Below, piece after piece: positions 1-9,463 of a stretch of 64,000 nucleotides of DNA (position 1 is its first letter; each line of letters starts with the position of its first letter). A program made the position numbers and the translations under genes. The notes under the pieces are model-generated. The model was not told the origin of the DNA and did not search any database. It saw nothing but the letters and a program-made list of their open reading frames with translations. Source of the stretch: SG8-41 sp963699525 (GTDB lineage: Bacteria; Pseudomonadota; Gammaproteobacteria; Burkholderiales; SG8-41); the NCBI GenBank assembly GCA_963699525.1, contig CAVOUI010000004.1, forward strand, positions 248,001-312,000, read 5' to 3'.

Positions 1-691
1 GGCTTCACAGGGCTTCGACTGCGGCGGAAGGCCGCCCGAGACCGCAATGACCGGGTAGCGGTCCGCGAGCCGAGACGCCGCCGAATAGGGCGTGATGTTG
101 CAGCCGTCCTCCACGTGGTGAACGAACAGCAGCGGCACCGGGATCGATGAGAAGTCGAACCCGCTCAATCCCGGGCGCCGCTGGTTGGCGAGAAACGCCG
201 TCGCGGTCAGCACGACGCCGTCCACGCCGGGGCCGAGCCGCTTGCCGGCGGACGCCGCGGAAATCGTGCCGCCTGCTGGTGCCGACGAGAAAGACGGGAA
301 CGCCGGGGAAGCGCGACTTGAGGTCTGCCACCACCCGCCCGATGTCCTCGGCGTGGGCGGCCCCGAGGCGAAACTCGTCCCCCATGCCGCGCGACTGATC
401 CGACGGCGCATCCAACACGGCGACGGCGATGCCGGTCCCCGTGAACAGCCGTCGGGACCGCACGAGGAAGTTGCCACTATCGAGCAGCGTGCGGGCGGAT
501 TCGCGCTCGAGATCGACGTTGCCAGTGCCGCCGGGGAAGAGCAGCGCCACGGCCTGCGTCTTGCCTGCGGGCGGAGATGACAGCAGGTAGGACTGCATGA
601 CGCCACCGCGCGTCGGCAGGATCACGATATCCTCCGCGCCTGCAGCGACGGTGACGGCGAGCAGCACGAACGCGGCAAGCGGGCGCAACAT
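1..691 (-). CDS. Exported alpha/beta-hydrolase family protein (partial, frameshifted)
   Basis: The start at 691 gives a Sec-type signal peptide (hydrophobic LAAFVLLAVTVAAG, cleavage near residue 19), so the protein is probably periplasmic or secreted. About 140 residues in, the GTSRG nucleophile elbow of alpha/beta hydrolases appears, with Ser as the likely nucleophile. Just there the frame breaks: removing one base near position 271 restores GTSRGTISAAS and a collinear C-terminal half (FVHHVEDGC, then PVIAVSGGLPP) that runs off the left edge. The catalytic His would lie outside the window. The substrate is unknown. A related C-terminal fragment lies at 50005-50220. The frame break is more likely a sequence error than decay. 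Confidence 0.6.
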
Positions 692-717
692 GCCCGGAAT
701 TGTAGGGCATCGGAGGT

Positions 718-723
718 TATAAT
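718..723 (+). promoter_or_regulatory. Possible sigma-70 -10 element for the aminopeptidase gene
   Basis: A perfect TATAAT lies 30 bases before the ATG of the M17 aminopeptidase gene. No convincing -35 hexamer sits 16-18 bases upstream, so this is only a candidate. Confidence 0.3.
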
Positions 724-753
724 CCGCGCTCTTCCCGATTCCACGGACCCCTC

Positions 754-2214
754 ATGCTGGCCAGGCTCGAGCAGAGTGCAGCCCAACTTTCAGCCGACGA
801 CCTGAAACGCACGAAGCACGCGCTCATGGTGTTGCCGAAAGCGACGTCGCTGGATGCCTTGAGCGGCGTGCCCTCGGTGGAGGCGCTCGCCGCGGCGCTT
901 GCCCGGCGCGGGAAGAAATTCGCGGAACTCGCGCAGGCGCCCCTCGCCACCGACCTCCCGCACGGCACGCTCGCTTCCTGGGTCATGCTCGACCCGTCGC
1001 GGCCGGTGTTCCAGCGCCAGACCATTCTGCGCAAGGGCCTGCAGGCGCTGCTGGCCGAGAAGCCCGGCGAGATCGCGATCGCCGTATTCGGGCCGGCGGG
1101 TGTCCGCCGCCGGGCCGCGGAGCTCGCGGTCTACTCCGCATGGGTGAACGGCGCGCCGCTTCCCGAGAGGAAGAAAAAACCAGCGGGTGCATTGCGTGCG
1201 ATCCGGCTGCACGGCTACGCCTCTGAAGATGCGTTCGCCGGTCAGCGCGCCGTCGCAGAGGGAAACTTCCTCGCCCGCGAGCTCACAGTGCTGCCGCCGA
1301 ACGAGCTGACGCCGGGGAGCTATCGCAGGCGCGTTCGCGAACTCGCGCGGCAAAGAGGCTGGCGGCACGAGGAATACGACGTGAAGCGCTTGCGCAAAAT
1401 GGGCGCGGGAGCATTCGTCGCCGTGGCGCAGGGCAGCGCGGAGGCGGACGCCGCAATCGTGCACCTTGCCTACCGGCACCCGCGGGCGCGGAAGTCGTTC
1501 GCCCTCGTCGGCAAGGGGATCTGCTTCGATACCGGCGGGCACAATCTCAAGCCCGCGCGCTCGATGCAGGGCATGTACAAGGACATGAACGGCTCGGCGG
1601 TGGCGCTCGGCATTCTTGCGGCGGCGGCGGCGCTGAAACTGCCCGCGCGGCTCGACTGCTGGATGGCGATCGCGCGCAACGATATCGGCCCGCGCGCCTA
1701 CCTCCAGAGCGAGGTCGTGACGGCGCTGAACGGCACCACCATCGAGATCGTGCACACGGATGCCGAGGGGCGCATGGTGCTGGCAGACGCGCTGACGCTG
1801 GCCGCGCGCGCGAAGCCGGACCTCATGGTGGATTTCGCCACGCTGACCGGCAGCATGCACACCGCGGTCGGCGAGCGCTACAGCGGCGTGTTTGCGACCA
1901 GCGAGCGTCTGGCGCGGGCCGCGCTTCTCGCGGCGGATGGGAGCGGCGAGCGCGTGTGCGTATTCCCGCAGGACGAGGACTACGACGAGGATCTGGAAAG
2001 CGCCATCGCCGACGTGAAGCAGTGCACGATGGAGGGTGCCGCCGACCATATACTCGCCACGCGCTTTCTCAAGCGGTTCGTGGGCGACACGCCCTGGCTG
2101 CACATGGATCTCTCGGCGGCGAAATGCAAGGGCGGCCTCGGCGCCGTCGCCACCGACATCAACGGCTTCGGCGTCGCCTGGGGCGTCGAATTCCTGAAGG
2201 CGATGCTGCGCTGA
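754..2214 (+). CDS. M17 family leucyl aminopeptidase-like metallopeptidase
   Basis: This is a 486-residue cytosolic two-metal aminopeptidase expected to release N-terminal amino acids from peptides. The C-terminal M17 catalytic domain is complete. Residues 253-262 (GKGICFDTGG) carry the metal ligands Lys254 and Asp259, Asp277 is in the DMNG motif, and the signature HTDAEGRM at 334-341 supplies Asp336, Glu338 and the catalytic Arg340. The N-terminal third is divergent, as is usual for the family. The family is known for Zn/Mn peptidases such as PepA and PepB; which subfamily applies here cannot be settled by eye. The gene stands alone, transcribed away from the edge hydrolase. Confidence 0.9.
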   Translation: MLARLEQSAAQLSADDLKRTKHALMVLPKATSLDALSGVPSVEALAAALARRGKKFAELAQAPLATDLPHGTLASWVMLDPSRPVFQRQTILRKGLQALLAEKPGEIAIAVFGPAGVRRRAAELAVYSAWVNGAPLPERKKKPAGALRAIRLHGYASEDAFAGQRAVAEGNFLARELTVLPPNELTPGSYRRRVRELARQRGWRHEEYDVKRLRKMGAGAFVAVAQGSAEADAAIVHLAYRHPRARKSFALVGKGICFDTGGHNLKPARSMQGMYKDMNGSAVALGILAAAAALKLPARLDCWMAIARNDIGPRAYLQSEVVTALNGTTIEIVHTDAEGRMVLADALTLAARAKPDLMVDFATLTGSMHTAVGERYSGVFATSERLARAALLAADGSGERVCVFPQDEDYDEDLESAIADVKQCTMEGAADHILATRFLKRFVGDTPWLHMDLSAAKCKGGLGAVATDINGFGVAWGVEFLKAMLR

Positions 2215-2233
2215 GCGGCCCTCGATACCGGCC

Positions 2234-2428
2234 TTAGCCGCGCCCGCGGTTCTTGTCCCACACGTAGCGCACGAATCGCTGCCAGCGGTTCTGCGGCTGC
2301 GCGAGCTTGTTGTGTTGTTTGCCGGTCTGCTGATCGCGCTGGTGGCTCTTCTTCACCAGCTCGTGCAGCTCTCGCATCGAGATGCCGCCGGGGCCCTTCG
2401 ACTTGTCCGGATCGGGTTTCTCAGCCAT
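2234..2428 (-). CDS. Small basic hypothetical protein (64 aa)
   Basis: I do not recognise this 64-residue protein. It is very hydrophilic and rich in Lys, Arg, Gln and Asp, with a C-terminal aromatic and basic patch (RWQRFVRYVWDKNRGRG). It has no signal peptide, membrane segment or cysteine. It lies convergent to the aminopeptidase gene and divergent from aroC. The even spread of charged and aromatic residues and the ATG start support a real small gene, possibly binding nucleic acid or a protein partner, but the sequence alone does not show this. Confidence 0.5.
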   Translation of the reverse strand: MAEKPDPDKSKGPGGISMRELHELVKKSHQRDQQTGKQHNKLAQPQNRWQRFVRYVWDKNRGRG

Positions 2429-2539
2429 CGCCGCACGCGAATAATGAGGCCCCTATGATAAACTTGTCATTGAATTTAATCGAGTTTTTGCCGCGCACCC
2501 GGGTGGCGGGACTCGCAATGGCCAGGTACGACCCACGTT

Positions 2540-3703
2540 ATGTCCGGCAACACTCTGGGCAAGCTCTTCTGCGTGACCTCCTTCGGGGAGAGCCACGGGC
2601 CTGCCATCGGCTGCGTGGTCGACGGTTGTCCGCCCGGTCTCGCGCTTTCGGAAGCAGACATCCAGCCCGAGCTCGACCGCCGCAAGCCTGGCACCTCGCG
2701 CCACGTGACGCAGCGGCGCGAGGAAGACACGGTGGAAATTCTCTCCGGCGTGTTCGAAGGCAGGACGACCGGCACGCCGATCGCGCTCCTCATCCGCAAC
2801 GTCGATGCGCGGAGCCGGGATTACACCAAGATCAAGGACCTGTTCCGCCCGGGGCACGCGGACTACACGTACCTGCAGAAGTACGGCATTCGCGACTACC
2901 GGGGCGGCGGGCGGCAGTCGGCGCGCGAGACCGCGGTGCGGGTCGCGGCGGCGGCGATCGCGAAGAAGTGGCTGCGCGAGAAGTACGGGGTCGAGATCCG
3001 CGGCTGCATGGCGCAGCTCGGCCCGATCGAGATCCCGTTCAAGTCGTGGGACGCGGTCGGGACCAATCCGTTCTTCGCGCCCAATGCGGAGATCGTGCCG
3101 CAGCTCGAGGAGTTCATGGACCGGCTGCGCAAGTCCGGGGATTCGTGCGGCGCGCGCATCACCACGGTTGCCGCGGGCGTTCCCGTGGGCTGGGGCGAGC
3201 CGGTGTACGACAAGCTCGACGCCGATCTCGCCTACAACATGATGAGCATCAACGCGGTGAAAGGCGTCGAAATCGGCGCCGGCTTCCGCGCGGTCACGCA
3301 GAAGGGTACCGAGCACTCGGATGAGATGTCGCCGCAGGGATTTCTCTCGAACAACGCGGGCGGCGTCCTCGGCGGCATCTCCACCGGCCAGGACATCGTG
3401 GTGAACGTTGCCGTGAAGCCCACTTCCAGCATCCGGCTGCCTAGGCGGACCATCGACTCGGCCGGCAAGGCGGCGGTCATCGAGACCCACGGCCGCCACG
3501 ACCCGTGCGTCGGCATCCGCGCGACGCCGATCTGCGAGGCGATGATGGCATTGACGCTGATCGACCACGCGCTGCGCCACCGTGCCCAGAACTCGGACGT
3601 CGCGTGCGCGACGCCGCGTGTCGCGGCGCAGGCACCGGCCGAGGTGATCGCGAAACTGCGCGCAGCCGCCGCCGTCGAGAACCCCGACCCCGACGAAGCG
3701 TAG
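2540..3703 (+). CDS. aroC: Chorismate synthase
   Basis: AroC converts 5-enolpyruvylshikimate 3-phosphate to chorismate using reduced FMN, the last common step of aromatic amino acid synthesis. The 387-residue protein has the family signatures GESHGPAIGCVVDGCPPG near residue 17, the basic block REEDTVEILSG near 60, RPGHADYTY near 103 and GGGRQSARET near 125, plus the C-terminal DPCVGIRA block. Its length matches bacterial AroC. It starts at an ATG about 110 bases after the divergent small gene, and an MFS gene follows 4 bases after its stop, so the two are probably co-transcribed. Confidence 0.97.
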   Translation: MSGNTLGKLFCVTSFGESHGPAIGCVVDGCPPGLALSEADIQPELDRRKPGTSRHVTQRREEDTVEILSGVFEGRTTGTPIALLIRNVDARSRDYTKIKDLFRPGHADYTYLQKYGIRDYRGGGRQSARETAVRVAAAAIAKKWLREKYGVEIRGCMAQLGPIEIPFKSWDAVGTNPFFAPNAEIVPQLEEFMDRLRKSGDSCGARITTVAAGVPVGWGEPVYDKLDADLAYNMMSINAVKGVEIGAGFRAVTQKGTEHSDEMSPQGFLSNNAGGVLGGISTGQDIVVNVAVKPTSSIRLPRRTIDSAGKAAVIETHGRHDPCVGIRATPICEAMMALTLIDHALRHRAQNSDVACATPRVAAQAPAEVIAKLRAAAAVENPDPDEA

Positions 3704-3707
3704 CGGC

Positions 3708-4856
3708 GTGCAAGACCTGCCGTACCGGCGGCTCGCCGGCTTCTACTTTTTCTATTTCGCTTACCTCGGCGCGTTCGCGCCGTTCTTCAGCCTGTACCTT
3801 GACGGCGTCGGCATGTCCGCCGTGGAGATCGGCGTGCTGATGTCGCTGCCGCAATTGACGCGCATCGTCGCGCCGCAGCTATGGGGGTGGCTGGCCGACC
3901 GCGGCACTAGCCGTTTGCGCGTCGCGCGCCTGGCCGGCGTCGCCGGAACGATCGCGTGGCTCGGCGTCTTCGCCGGCGCGCACTTCGCATGGCTGTTCGT
4001 CGTCCTGCTCGCGATGACGTTTTTCTGGAGCGCCGCGCTGCCGCTCGTCGAGGCGACGACACTTTCCCACCTTGGCGACGAGACCGCGCGCTACGGGCGC
4101 GTTCGCGTCTGGGGGTCGCTGGGATTCATCGTGGCGGTGGTCGGCGTCGGCTACTCACTCGATTACTCGTCCACGAAGACGCTGCTGTGGATCGTTGTCG
4201 GCCTGATGGGCGGCATGCTTGGGTTCTGCTGGGCCGTGCCTGATGCCAGGGTCGCGCCGCATGCATCCGACGACCTGCCGATCGGCCATATCCTCAAGCG
4301 CCCCGAGGTGATCGCGTTGATCTCCGCGTGCGCCTTGATGTCCGCGGCTCACGGGCCCTATTACACGTTCTACACGATCCATCTCGTCGACCACGGCTAC
4401 AGCAAGTCGCTTGCCGGCTGGCTGTGGGCGCTGGGCGTCATCTGCGAGATCGGCATCTTCATCTGGATGTCGCATCTCTATCGCGCTTTTTCCGCGCGCC
4501 AGATCCTGATTGCGAGCTTCGCGCTCGCCGTGGCGCGCTTCCTGATGATCGGCTGGCTCCCCGGGAGCCTCGCCGCGCTGCTCATCGCGCAGGTGCTTCA
4601 CGCCGCGACCTTTGGCTCGTTTCACGCCGCGGCGATCGGTGTGGTGCACAAATTTTTCCGCGGCCGGCACCAGGCACGCGGCCAGGCGATCTACGGCAGC
4701 CTCGCGTACGGCGTGGGCGGCGCGGCGGGCGGCTTCGCCAGCGGGTATGCTTGGGCGGGTCTGGGCCCCGCGCTGACTTTCACGCTGGCATCGGCCTGCG
4801 CGCTCGCGGGTATGCTGCTGATCGCCTGGAAACTTAAGGCGGAAGCGCGTGACTAA
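3708..4856 (+). CDS. MFS transporter (HcaT/phenylpropionate-permease-like)
   Basis: This is a 382-residue integral membrane protein with about 12 hydrophobic segments, starting at a GTG 4 bases after aroC. The N-terminal RLAGFYFFYFAYLGAFAPFFSLYL type opening and the helix 2-3 loop WGWLADR resemble the HcaT/LacY-like branch of the major facilitator superfamily. No substrate can be read from the sequence. Tight coupling to aroC suggests co-expression with aromatic biosynthesis, for instance export or import of an aromatic compound, but this is inference. No frame damage or truncation is visible. Confidence 0.8.
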   Translation: MQDLPYRRLAGFYFFYFAYLGAFAPFFSLYLDGVGMSAVEIGVLMSLPQLTRIVAPQLWGWLADRGTSRLRVARLAGVAGTIAWLGVFAGAHFAWLFVVLLAMTFFWSAALPLVEATTLSHLGDETARYGRVRVWGSLGFIVAVVGVGYSLDYSSTKTLLWIVVGLMGGMLGFCWAVPDARVAPHASDDLPIGHILKRPEVIALISACALMSAAHGPYYTFYTIHLVDHGYSKSLAGWLWALGVICEIGIFIWMSHLYRAFSARQILIASFALAVARFLMIGWLPGSLAALLIAQVLHAATFGSFHAAAIGVVHKFFRGRHQARGQAIYGSLAYGVGGAAGGFASGYAWAGLGPALTFTLASACALAGMLLIAWKLKAEARD

Positions 4857-4916
4857 CTCTGTTCCGGTCCGGCTGACTGTGCAATAATCCATAATTTCCA
4901 TGAGGTTACGTACGAA

Positions 4917-6344
4917 ATGACCGTGGGAACCACAGCGCGAACGCTGTACGACAAATTGTGGGACAGCCACGTCGTGCACGTTGCAAAAGACGGCATGACG
5001 CTGCTCTACATTGACCGTCACCTGGTGCACGAAGTCACGAGCCCCCAGGCGTACGAAGGGTTGAAGCTCGCCGGCCGCAAGCCGTGGCGCGTGGATTCGA
5101 TCGTCGCGACCGCCGACCACAACACGCCCACGCGCAACTGGGATAAGGGCATCGCGGGCATCGCGGACCCGGTGTCGCGGCTGCAGGTCGAGACGCTCGA
5201 TCACAACATCAAGGAGTATGGAGCGCGGGTTTACTTTCCGTTCCTCGACAAGCAGCAGGGGATCGTTCACGTGATCGGGCCGGAGCAGGGCGCGACGCTT
5301 CCCGGCATGACGCTGGTGTGCGGGGATTCGCATACCAGCACGCACGGCGCGCTCGGATGCCTTGCTTTCGGCATTGGCACGAGCGAGGTCGAGCACGTGC
5401 TCGCGACGCAGTGCCTTGCGATGAAGAAGACGAAGAGCCTGAACATCGTGGTCGAGGGCACGCTCGGCCGCGGCATCACCGCGAAGGACGTGATTCTCGC
5501 GATCATCGGGAAGATCGGCTCGGGCGGGGGCACTGGCTATACCATTGAGTACACCGGAGCGGCGATCCGCGCGCTCTCGATGGAGGGCCGCATGACCCTG
5601 TGCAACATGTCGATCGAGGCGGGCGCCCGCGCCGGCATGGTCGCGGTGGACGACCAGACGATCGAGTACGTGAGGGGCCGGCCGCTCGCGCCCAAAGGAG
5701 CGATGTGGGACCGGGCCGAGGCGTACTGGCGGACGCTCGTCAGCGACACCGGGGCGAAGTTCGACAGGGTGGTGACGCTCGACGCGCGCAGCATCCAGCC
5801 CCAGGTCACGTGGGGCACCAATCCCCAGATGGTGACGACGATCGACGGCAAGGTGCCCGATCCCGCGCAGGAAAAGGACCCGGTGCAGCGGGAGTGGATT
5901 ACGCGCGCGTTGAAGTACATGGACCTCAAGCCCAATACGCCGATCACGGAGATCCGGCCCGACAAGGTGTTCATCGGCGCCTGCACCAATTCGCGGATCG
6001 AGGATCTGCGCGTTGCGGCGCAGGTGGTGAAGGGCAGAAAAGTGGCGCCCGGCATCAAGCTCGCAATCGTAGTGCCGGGCTCCGGGCTGGTGAAGCGGCA
6101 GGCCGAGAAGGAGGGACTCGACCGCATCTTCACCGCGGCCGGGTTCGAATGGCGGGAGCCGGGCTGCTCGATGTGCCTCGGCATGAATGACGATCAGCTC
6201 TCGCCCGGCGAGCGCTGCGCCTCGACCTCGAACCGCAACTTCGAAGGGCGTCAGGGGCCCGGCGGCAGGACCCACCTCGTGAGCCCGGCGATGGCGGCCG
6301 CCGCGGCGATTGCGGGACATTTCGTCGACGTTCGCGCCTTCTGA
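4917..6344 (+). CDS. leuC: 3-isopropylmalate dehydratase large subunit
   Basis: LeuC pairs with LeuD to isomerise 2-isopropylmalate to 3-isopropylmalate in leucine synthesis. The 475-residue protein has the aconitase-family [4Fe-4S] cysteines Cys356 (in GACTNSRIEDL), Cys417 and Cys420 (in CSMCLGMN). Substrate-binding signatures DHNTPT and CGDSHTSTHGA are also present. It opens the leucine operon: leuD starts 3 bases after its stop. There is no entericidin-type gene between leuC and leuD, although some betaproteobacteria carry one there. Confidence 0.97.
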   Translation: MTVGTTARTLYDKLWDSHVVHVAKDGMTLLYIDRHLVHEVTSPQAYEGLKLAGRKPWRVDSIVATADHNTPTRNWDKGIAGIADPVSRLQVETLDHNIKEYGARVYFPFLDKQQGIVHVIGPEQGATLPGMTLVCGDSHTSTHGALGCLAFGIGTSEVEHVLATQCLAMKKTKSLNIVVEGTLGRGITAKDVILAIIGKIGSGGGTGYTIEYTGAAIRALSMEGRMTLCNMSIEAGARAGMVAVDDQTIEYVRGRPLAPKGAMWDRAEAYWRTLVSDTGAKFDRVVTLDARSIQPQVTWGTNPQMVTTIDGKVPDPAQEKDPVQREWITRALKYMDLKPNTPITEIRPDKVFIGACTNSRIEDLRVAAQVVKGRKVAPGIKLAIVVPGSGLVKRQAEKEGLDRIFTAAGFEWREPGCSMCLGMNDDQLSPGERCASTSNRNFEGRQGPGGRTHLVSPAMAAAAAIAGHFVDVRAF

Positions 6345-6346
6345 CC

Positions 6347-6985
6347 ATGGAAAAATTCGTCCGCAGCGAAGGGTTGGTTGCGCCGATGGACCGCGCCAAT
6401 GTCGACACCGACGCGATCATCCCCAAGCAGTACCTGAAGTCGATCAAGCGCACCGGCTACGGGCCGAACCTGTTCGACGCGTGGCGCTACCTCGACCACG
6501 GCGAGCCGGGGATGGACCACTCGAAGCGCCGGCTCAACCCGGATTTCGTGCTGAACCACCCGCGCTACCGCGGAGCGACGGTGCTCCTCGCGCGGGAAAA
6601 TTTCGGCTGCGGCTCCTCGCGCGAGCACGCGCCCTGGGCGCTGCTGCAGTACGGCTTCCAGGCCGTGATCGCCCCGAGCTTCGCCGACATCTTCTACAGC
6701 AACAGCCTGAAGAACGGACTGCTGCTGATCCGGCTCGACCCCAAGACCGTGGACCGTCTGTTCAAGGAGGCCGACGCCGCCGCGGGCTATCGGCTCGCAG
6801 TGGATCTCGACGCCCAGACGGTGACGACGCCTCGCGGGGAGAGCTTCAGCTTCGAGATCGACCCGTTCGTCAAGCACTGTCTCCTGAATGGTCTCGACGA
6901 GATCGGGCTCACGCTCCGGCACGCGGACGAGATCAAGGCCTTCGAGACGCAGCACCGGGCCGAGCAGCCCTGGCTGTTTCAGTGA
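6347..6985 (+). CDS. leuD: 3-isopropylmalate dehydratase small subunit
   Basis: LeuD is the swivel-domain partner of LeuC. The 212-residue protein begins MEKFVRSEGLVAPMDRANVD and contains the diagnostic ENFGCGSSREHAPWAL segment near residue 86 that closes over the substrate. Length and motif order match bacterial LeuD. The ATG is 3 bases after the leuC stop, and the last base of its own stop codon is the first base of the leuB start codon, so translation of the three genes is probably coupled. Confidence 0.97.
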   Translation: MEKFVRSEGLVAPMDRANVDTDAIIPKQYLKSIKRTGYGPNLFDAWRYLDHGEPGMDHSKRRLNPDFVLNHPRYRGATVLLARENFGCGSSREHAPWALLQYGFQAVIAPSFADIFYSNSLKNGLLLIRLDPKTVDRLFKEADAAAGYRLAVDLDAQTVTTPRGESFSFEIDPFVKHCLLNGLDEIGLTLRHADEIKAFETQHRAEQPWLFQ

Positions 6986-8049
6986 TGAAGATAGCGGTAC
7001 TGGCCGGAGACGGCATCGGGCCGGAGATTGTCGCGCAGGCAGTGCGGGTGCTGACGACGCTCGCGCGCGACGGGCTCAAGCTCGAACTCGAGGAAGCGCC
7101 GTTCGGTGGGGCGGGCGTGGACGCGCACGGCGATCCCCTGCCGGAGCCGACGCTCGAGCTGGCGCGCGCGGCCGACGCAGTGCTGTGCGGCGCGGTGGGC
7201 GGTCCGCAATACGATGCGCTGCCGCGGCCGCAGCGCCCGGAGCAGGGGATCCTGAGGCTGCGCAAAGCGCTCGGGCTCTTCGCCAATCTGCGGCCCGTGC
7301 TGCTGTTCCCGGAACTCACCGGCGCCTCGAGCCTGAAGGCCGAGGTGGTGTCGGGACTCGACATCCTGATCGTCCGGGAGCTGACCGGCGATATCTACTT
7401 CGGCGAGCCGCGCGGTCGGCGCGTGAACGCAGGCGGCGCGCGCGAAGGCTACGACACCATGCTCTACTCGGAGCCCGAGATACGCCGCATCGCCGAAGTC
7501 GGATTCGCGACCGCGATGAAGCGCAGCCGCCGCCTCACGTCGGTGGACAAGGAAAACGTGCTCGAGACGAGCCGGCTGTGGCGCGAGGTCGTGACCGATG
7601 TCGGCAAGAGGTATCCGGACGTTGCGCTCACGCACATGTACGTGGACAACGCCGCGATGCAGCTCGTGCGGGCGCCCCGCCATTTCGACGTGATCGTCAC
7701 CGGCAACATGTTCGGCGACATCCTGTCGGACGAGGCGTCGATGCTGACCGGATCGATCGGTATGCTTCCCTCCGCGTCGCTCGACGCAAAGTCCAAGGGT
7801 CTCTACGAGCCGGTCCACGGCTCGGCGCCCGACATCGCCGGCCGCGACGTCGCGAATCCCCTCGCGACGATACTCTCCGCGGCGATGATGCTGCGCTTCA
7901 CCTTCGGCGAGGAGGCGGCGGCCAGGCGCATCGAGAATGCGGTGAGAAAGGTCCTCGCCGCGGGCTACCGCACCGCGGACATCTTCGAGCCGGGAACGAG
8001 GAAGGTCGGCACGCGGGAAATGGGCGCAGCGGTCATCTCCGCGCTCTGA
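6985..8049 (+). CDS. leuB: 3-isopropylmalate dehydrogenase
   Basis: LeuB oxidises and decarboxylates 3-isopropylmalate to 2-oxoisocaproate with NAD+ and a divalent metal. The start MKIAVLAGDGIGPEI at 6985 overlaps the leuD stop by one base. The 354-residue protein contains the family signature NMFGDILSDEASMLTGSIG with the metal-binding Asp residues, the substrate-binding TGDIYFGEPRG and the NAD-binding EPVHGSAPDIAG segment. It is the third gene of the leu operon; asd follows after 65 bases with its own likely signals. Confidence 0.97.
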   Translation: MKIAVLAGDGIGPEIVAQAVRVLTTLARDGLKLELEEAPFGGAGVDAHGDPLPEPTLELARAADAVLCGAVGGPQYDALPRPQRPEQGILRLRKALGLFANLRPVLLFPELTGASSLKAEVVSGLDILIVRELTGDIYFGEPRGRRVNAGGAREGYDTMLYSEPEIRRIAEVGFATAMKRSRRLTSVDKENVLETSRLWREVVTDVGKRYPDVALTHMYVDNAAMQLVRAPRHFDVIVTGNMFGDILSDEASMLTGSIGMLPSASLDAKSKGLYEPVHGSAPDIAGRDVANPLATILSAAMMLRFTFGEEAAARRIENAVRKVLAAGYRTADIFEPGTRKVGTREMGAAVISAL

Positions 8050-8114
8050 GCGGTTACCCATTGCCGCTCAAGTGCTTGATAGAATAGCGCCTGGGCGGAT
8101 TCCAGGCGGTTGCA

Positions 8115-9302
8115 ATGAAAAAAGTAGGCTTCATAGGCTGGCGCGGCATGGTGGGCTCCGTGCTGATGGAGCGCATGCGCGCCGAGCGCGACTTCGACCT
8201 GATCGAGCCGGTGTTCTTTTCGGCCTCCCAGGCAGGGGGCAGGGGCCCCGCGATCGGCAGGGACGTGCCGCCGGTGCGGGATGCGCGCGACCTGAAGAGC
8301 CTCGCATCGATGGACATCCTGCTCTCGTGCCAGGGCAGCGATTACACGGCCGAGATCTACCCGGCGCTGCGCGCTGCCGGCTGGAACGGCTACTGGATCG
8401 ACGCGGCGAGGACACTGCGCATGCAGGACGACGCGGTCATCGTGCTCGATCCCGTGAACCTGCCGGTCATCCGCAACGCGCTGGCGAAGGGCATCCGGAA
8501 TTACATCGGCGGCAATTGCACCGTGAGCTGCATGCTGATGGGCATGCACGGCCTCTTCGCGCACGATCTGGTCGAGTGGATGACGTGCGCGACCTACCAG
8601 GCCGCATCGGGCGGGGGCGCGCAGCACATGCGCGAGCTGCTCGTCCAGTTCGGCCTTCTCAACGAGGAGGTGAAGACGCTGCTGGCGGATCCCGCCTCGG
8701 CGATACTGGAGATCGACCGCAGAATCGCCGCCCGGCAGAACGACGGCACGCTGCCGATGGAGCATTTCGGCGGAGTGCCGCTCGCCGGCAACTTGATCCC
8801 GTGGATCGACCGGGACATGGGGAACGGCGTGTCGCTCGAGGAATGGAAGGGGGGCGCGGAGACCAACAAGATCCTCGGCCGGGGCGGGAGCTTCGGCACA
8901 GCGGCGATCCCGGTCGACAGCGTGTGCGTGCGCATCGGCGCGATGCGCTGCCACAGCCAGGCGCTGACGATCAAGCTCAAGCGGGACGTGCCGCTCGACG
9001 AGATCGCCCGCATGATCGCCACGGCCAACGAGTGGGTGCGGCTCGTGCCGAACGACCGCGCGAGCTCCCTGCGCGAGCTCACCCCGGCGGCGGTGACCGG
9101 CCGCATGCACATCGCGGTCGGACGGCTGCGCAAACTTTCGATGGGCGGCGAATACCTTGCCGCCTTCACCGTCGGCGACCAGCTCCTGTGGGGCGCCGCC
9201 GAGCCGCTGCGGCGCATGCTGCGCATCCTGCTCGAGAGCGGAATCGATCCGGCGCGCACCCGCGGCGGCATCGTGAAAGGCAAGGCCGCGATCGGCGCAT
9301 GA
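8115..9302 (+). CDS. asd: Aspartate-semialdehyde dehydrogenase
   Basis: Asd reduces aspartyl phosphate to aspartate semialdehyde with NADPH, feeding lysine, diaminopimelate, threonine and methionine synthesis. The N-terminal MKKVGFIGWRGMVGS is the NADP-binding turn, and the active-site Cys135 sits in GGNCTVSCMLMG. The 395-residue length is slightly longer than the roughly 370 typical of the Gram-negative Asd class. It lies between the leu operon and fimV, a common betaproteobacterial order (leuCDB-asd-fimV-truA). The ATG follows a short leader after leuB. Confidence 0.96.
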   Translation: MKKVGFIGWRGMVGSVLMERMRAERDFDLIEPVFFSASQAGGRGPAIGRDVPPVRDARDLKSLASMDILLSCQGSDYTAEIYPALRAAGWNGYWIDAARTLRMQDDAVIVLDPVNLPVIRNALAKGIRNYIGGNCTVSCMLMGMHGLFAHDLVEWMTCATYQAASGGGAQHMRELLVQFGLLNEEVKTLLADPASAILEIDRRIAARQNDGTLPMEHFGGVPLAGNLIPWIDRDMGNGVSLEEWKGGAETNKILGRGGSFGTAAIPVDSVCVRIGAMRCHSQALTIKLKRDVPLDEIARMIATANEWVRLVPNDRASSLRELTPAAVTGRMHIAVGRLRKLSMGGEYLAAFTVGDQLLWGAAEPLRRMLRILLESGIDPARTRGGIVKGKAAIGA

Positions 9303-9404
9303 TGCCCGTGCGATTCCGGACTCCGGGGAGCGCGGGCCCGCGCCGAAATCGCGAGCCTGAGTGGGGAAGCCAGGTCCGATTGCGGACCTAGATCAATTCT
9401 GAGC

Positions 9405-9433
9405 TTGCATCGCTAACTGATTGATGTTAGTCT
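9405..9433 (+). promoter_or_regulatory. Possible sigma-70 promoter for fimV
   Basis: TTGCAT and TAGTCT are separated by 17 bases and end about 30 bases before the fimV GTG. The -10 is weak. The same segment contains a CTAAC/GTTAG inverted pair, and a GGTCCG/CGGACC hairpin lies just upstream at 9373-9388. Confidence 0.3.
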
Positions 9434-9463
9434 GTTTGTCCTAAAAAACCTGGGGGTGGCGTC

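Noticed and set aside
4155..6320. Very long minus-strand open frame of about 720 codons opposite leuC
   Set aside because: It is a shadow of leuC caused by high GC content; the translation is Arg/His/Ala-rich with no domain, while the plus strand is a textbook LeuC.
8048..8069. GAGCGG/CCGCTC hairpin after leuB as a terminator
   Set aside because: The stem is only six pairs with a 10-base loop and no T-run follows.
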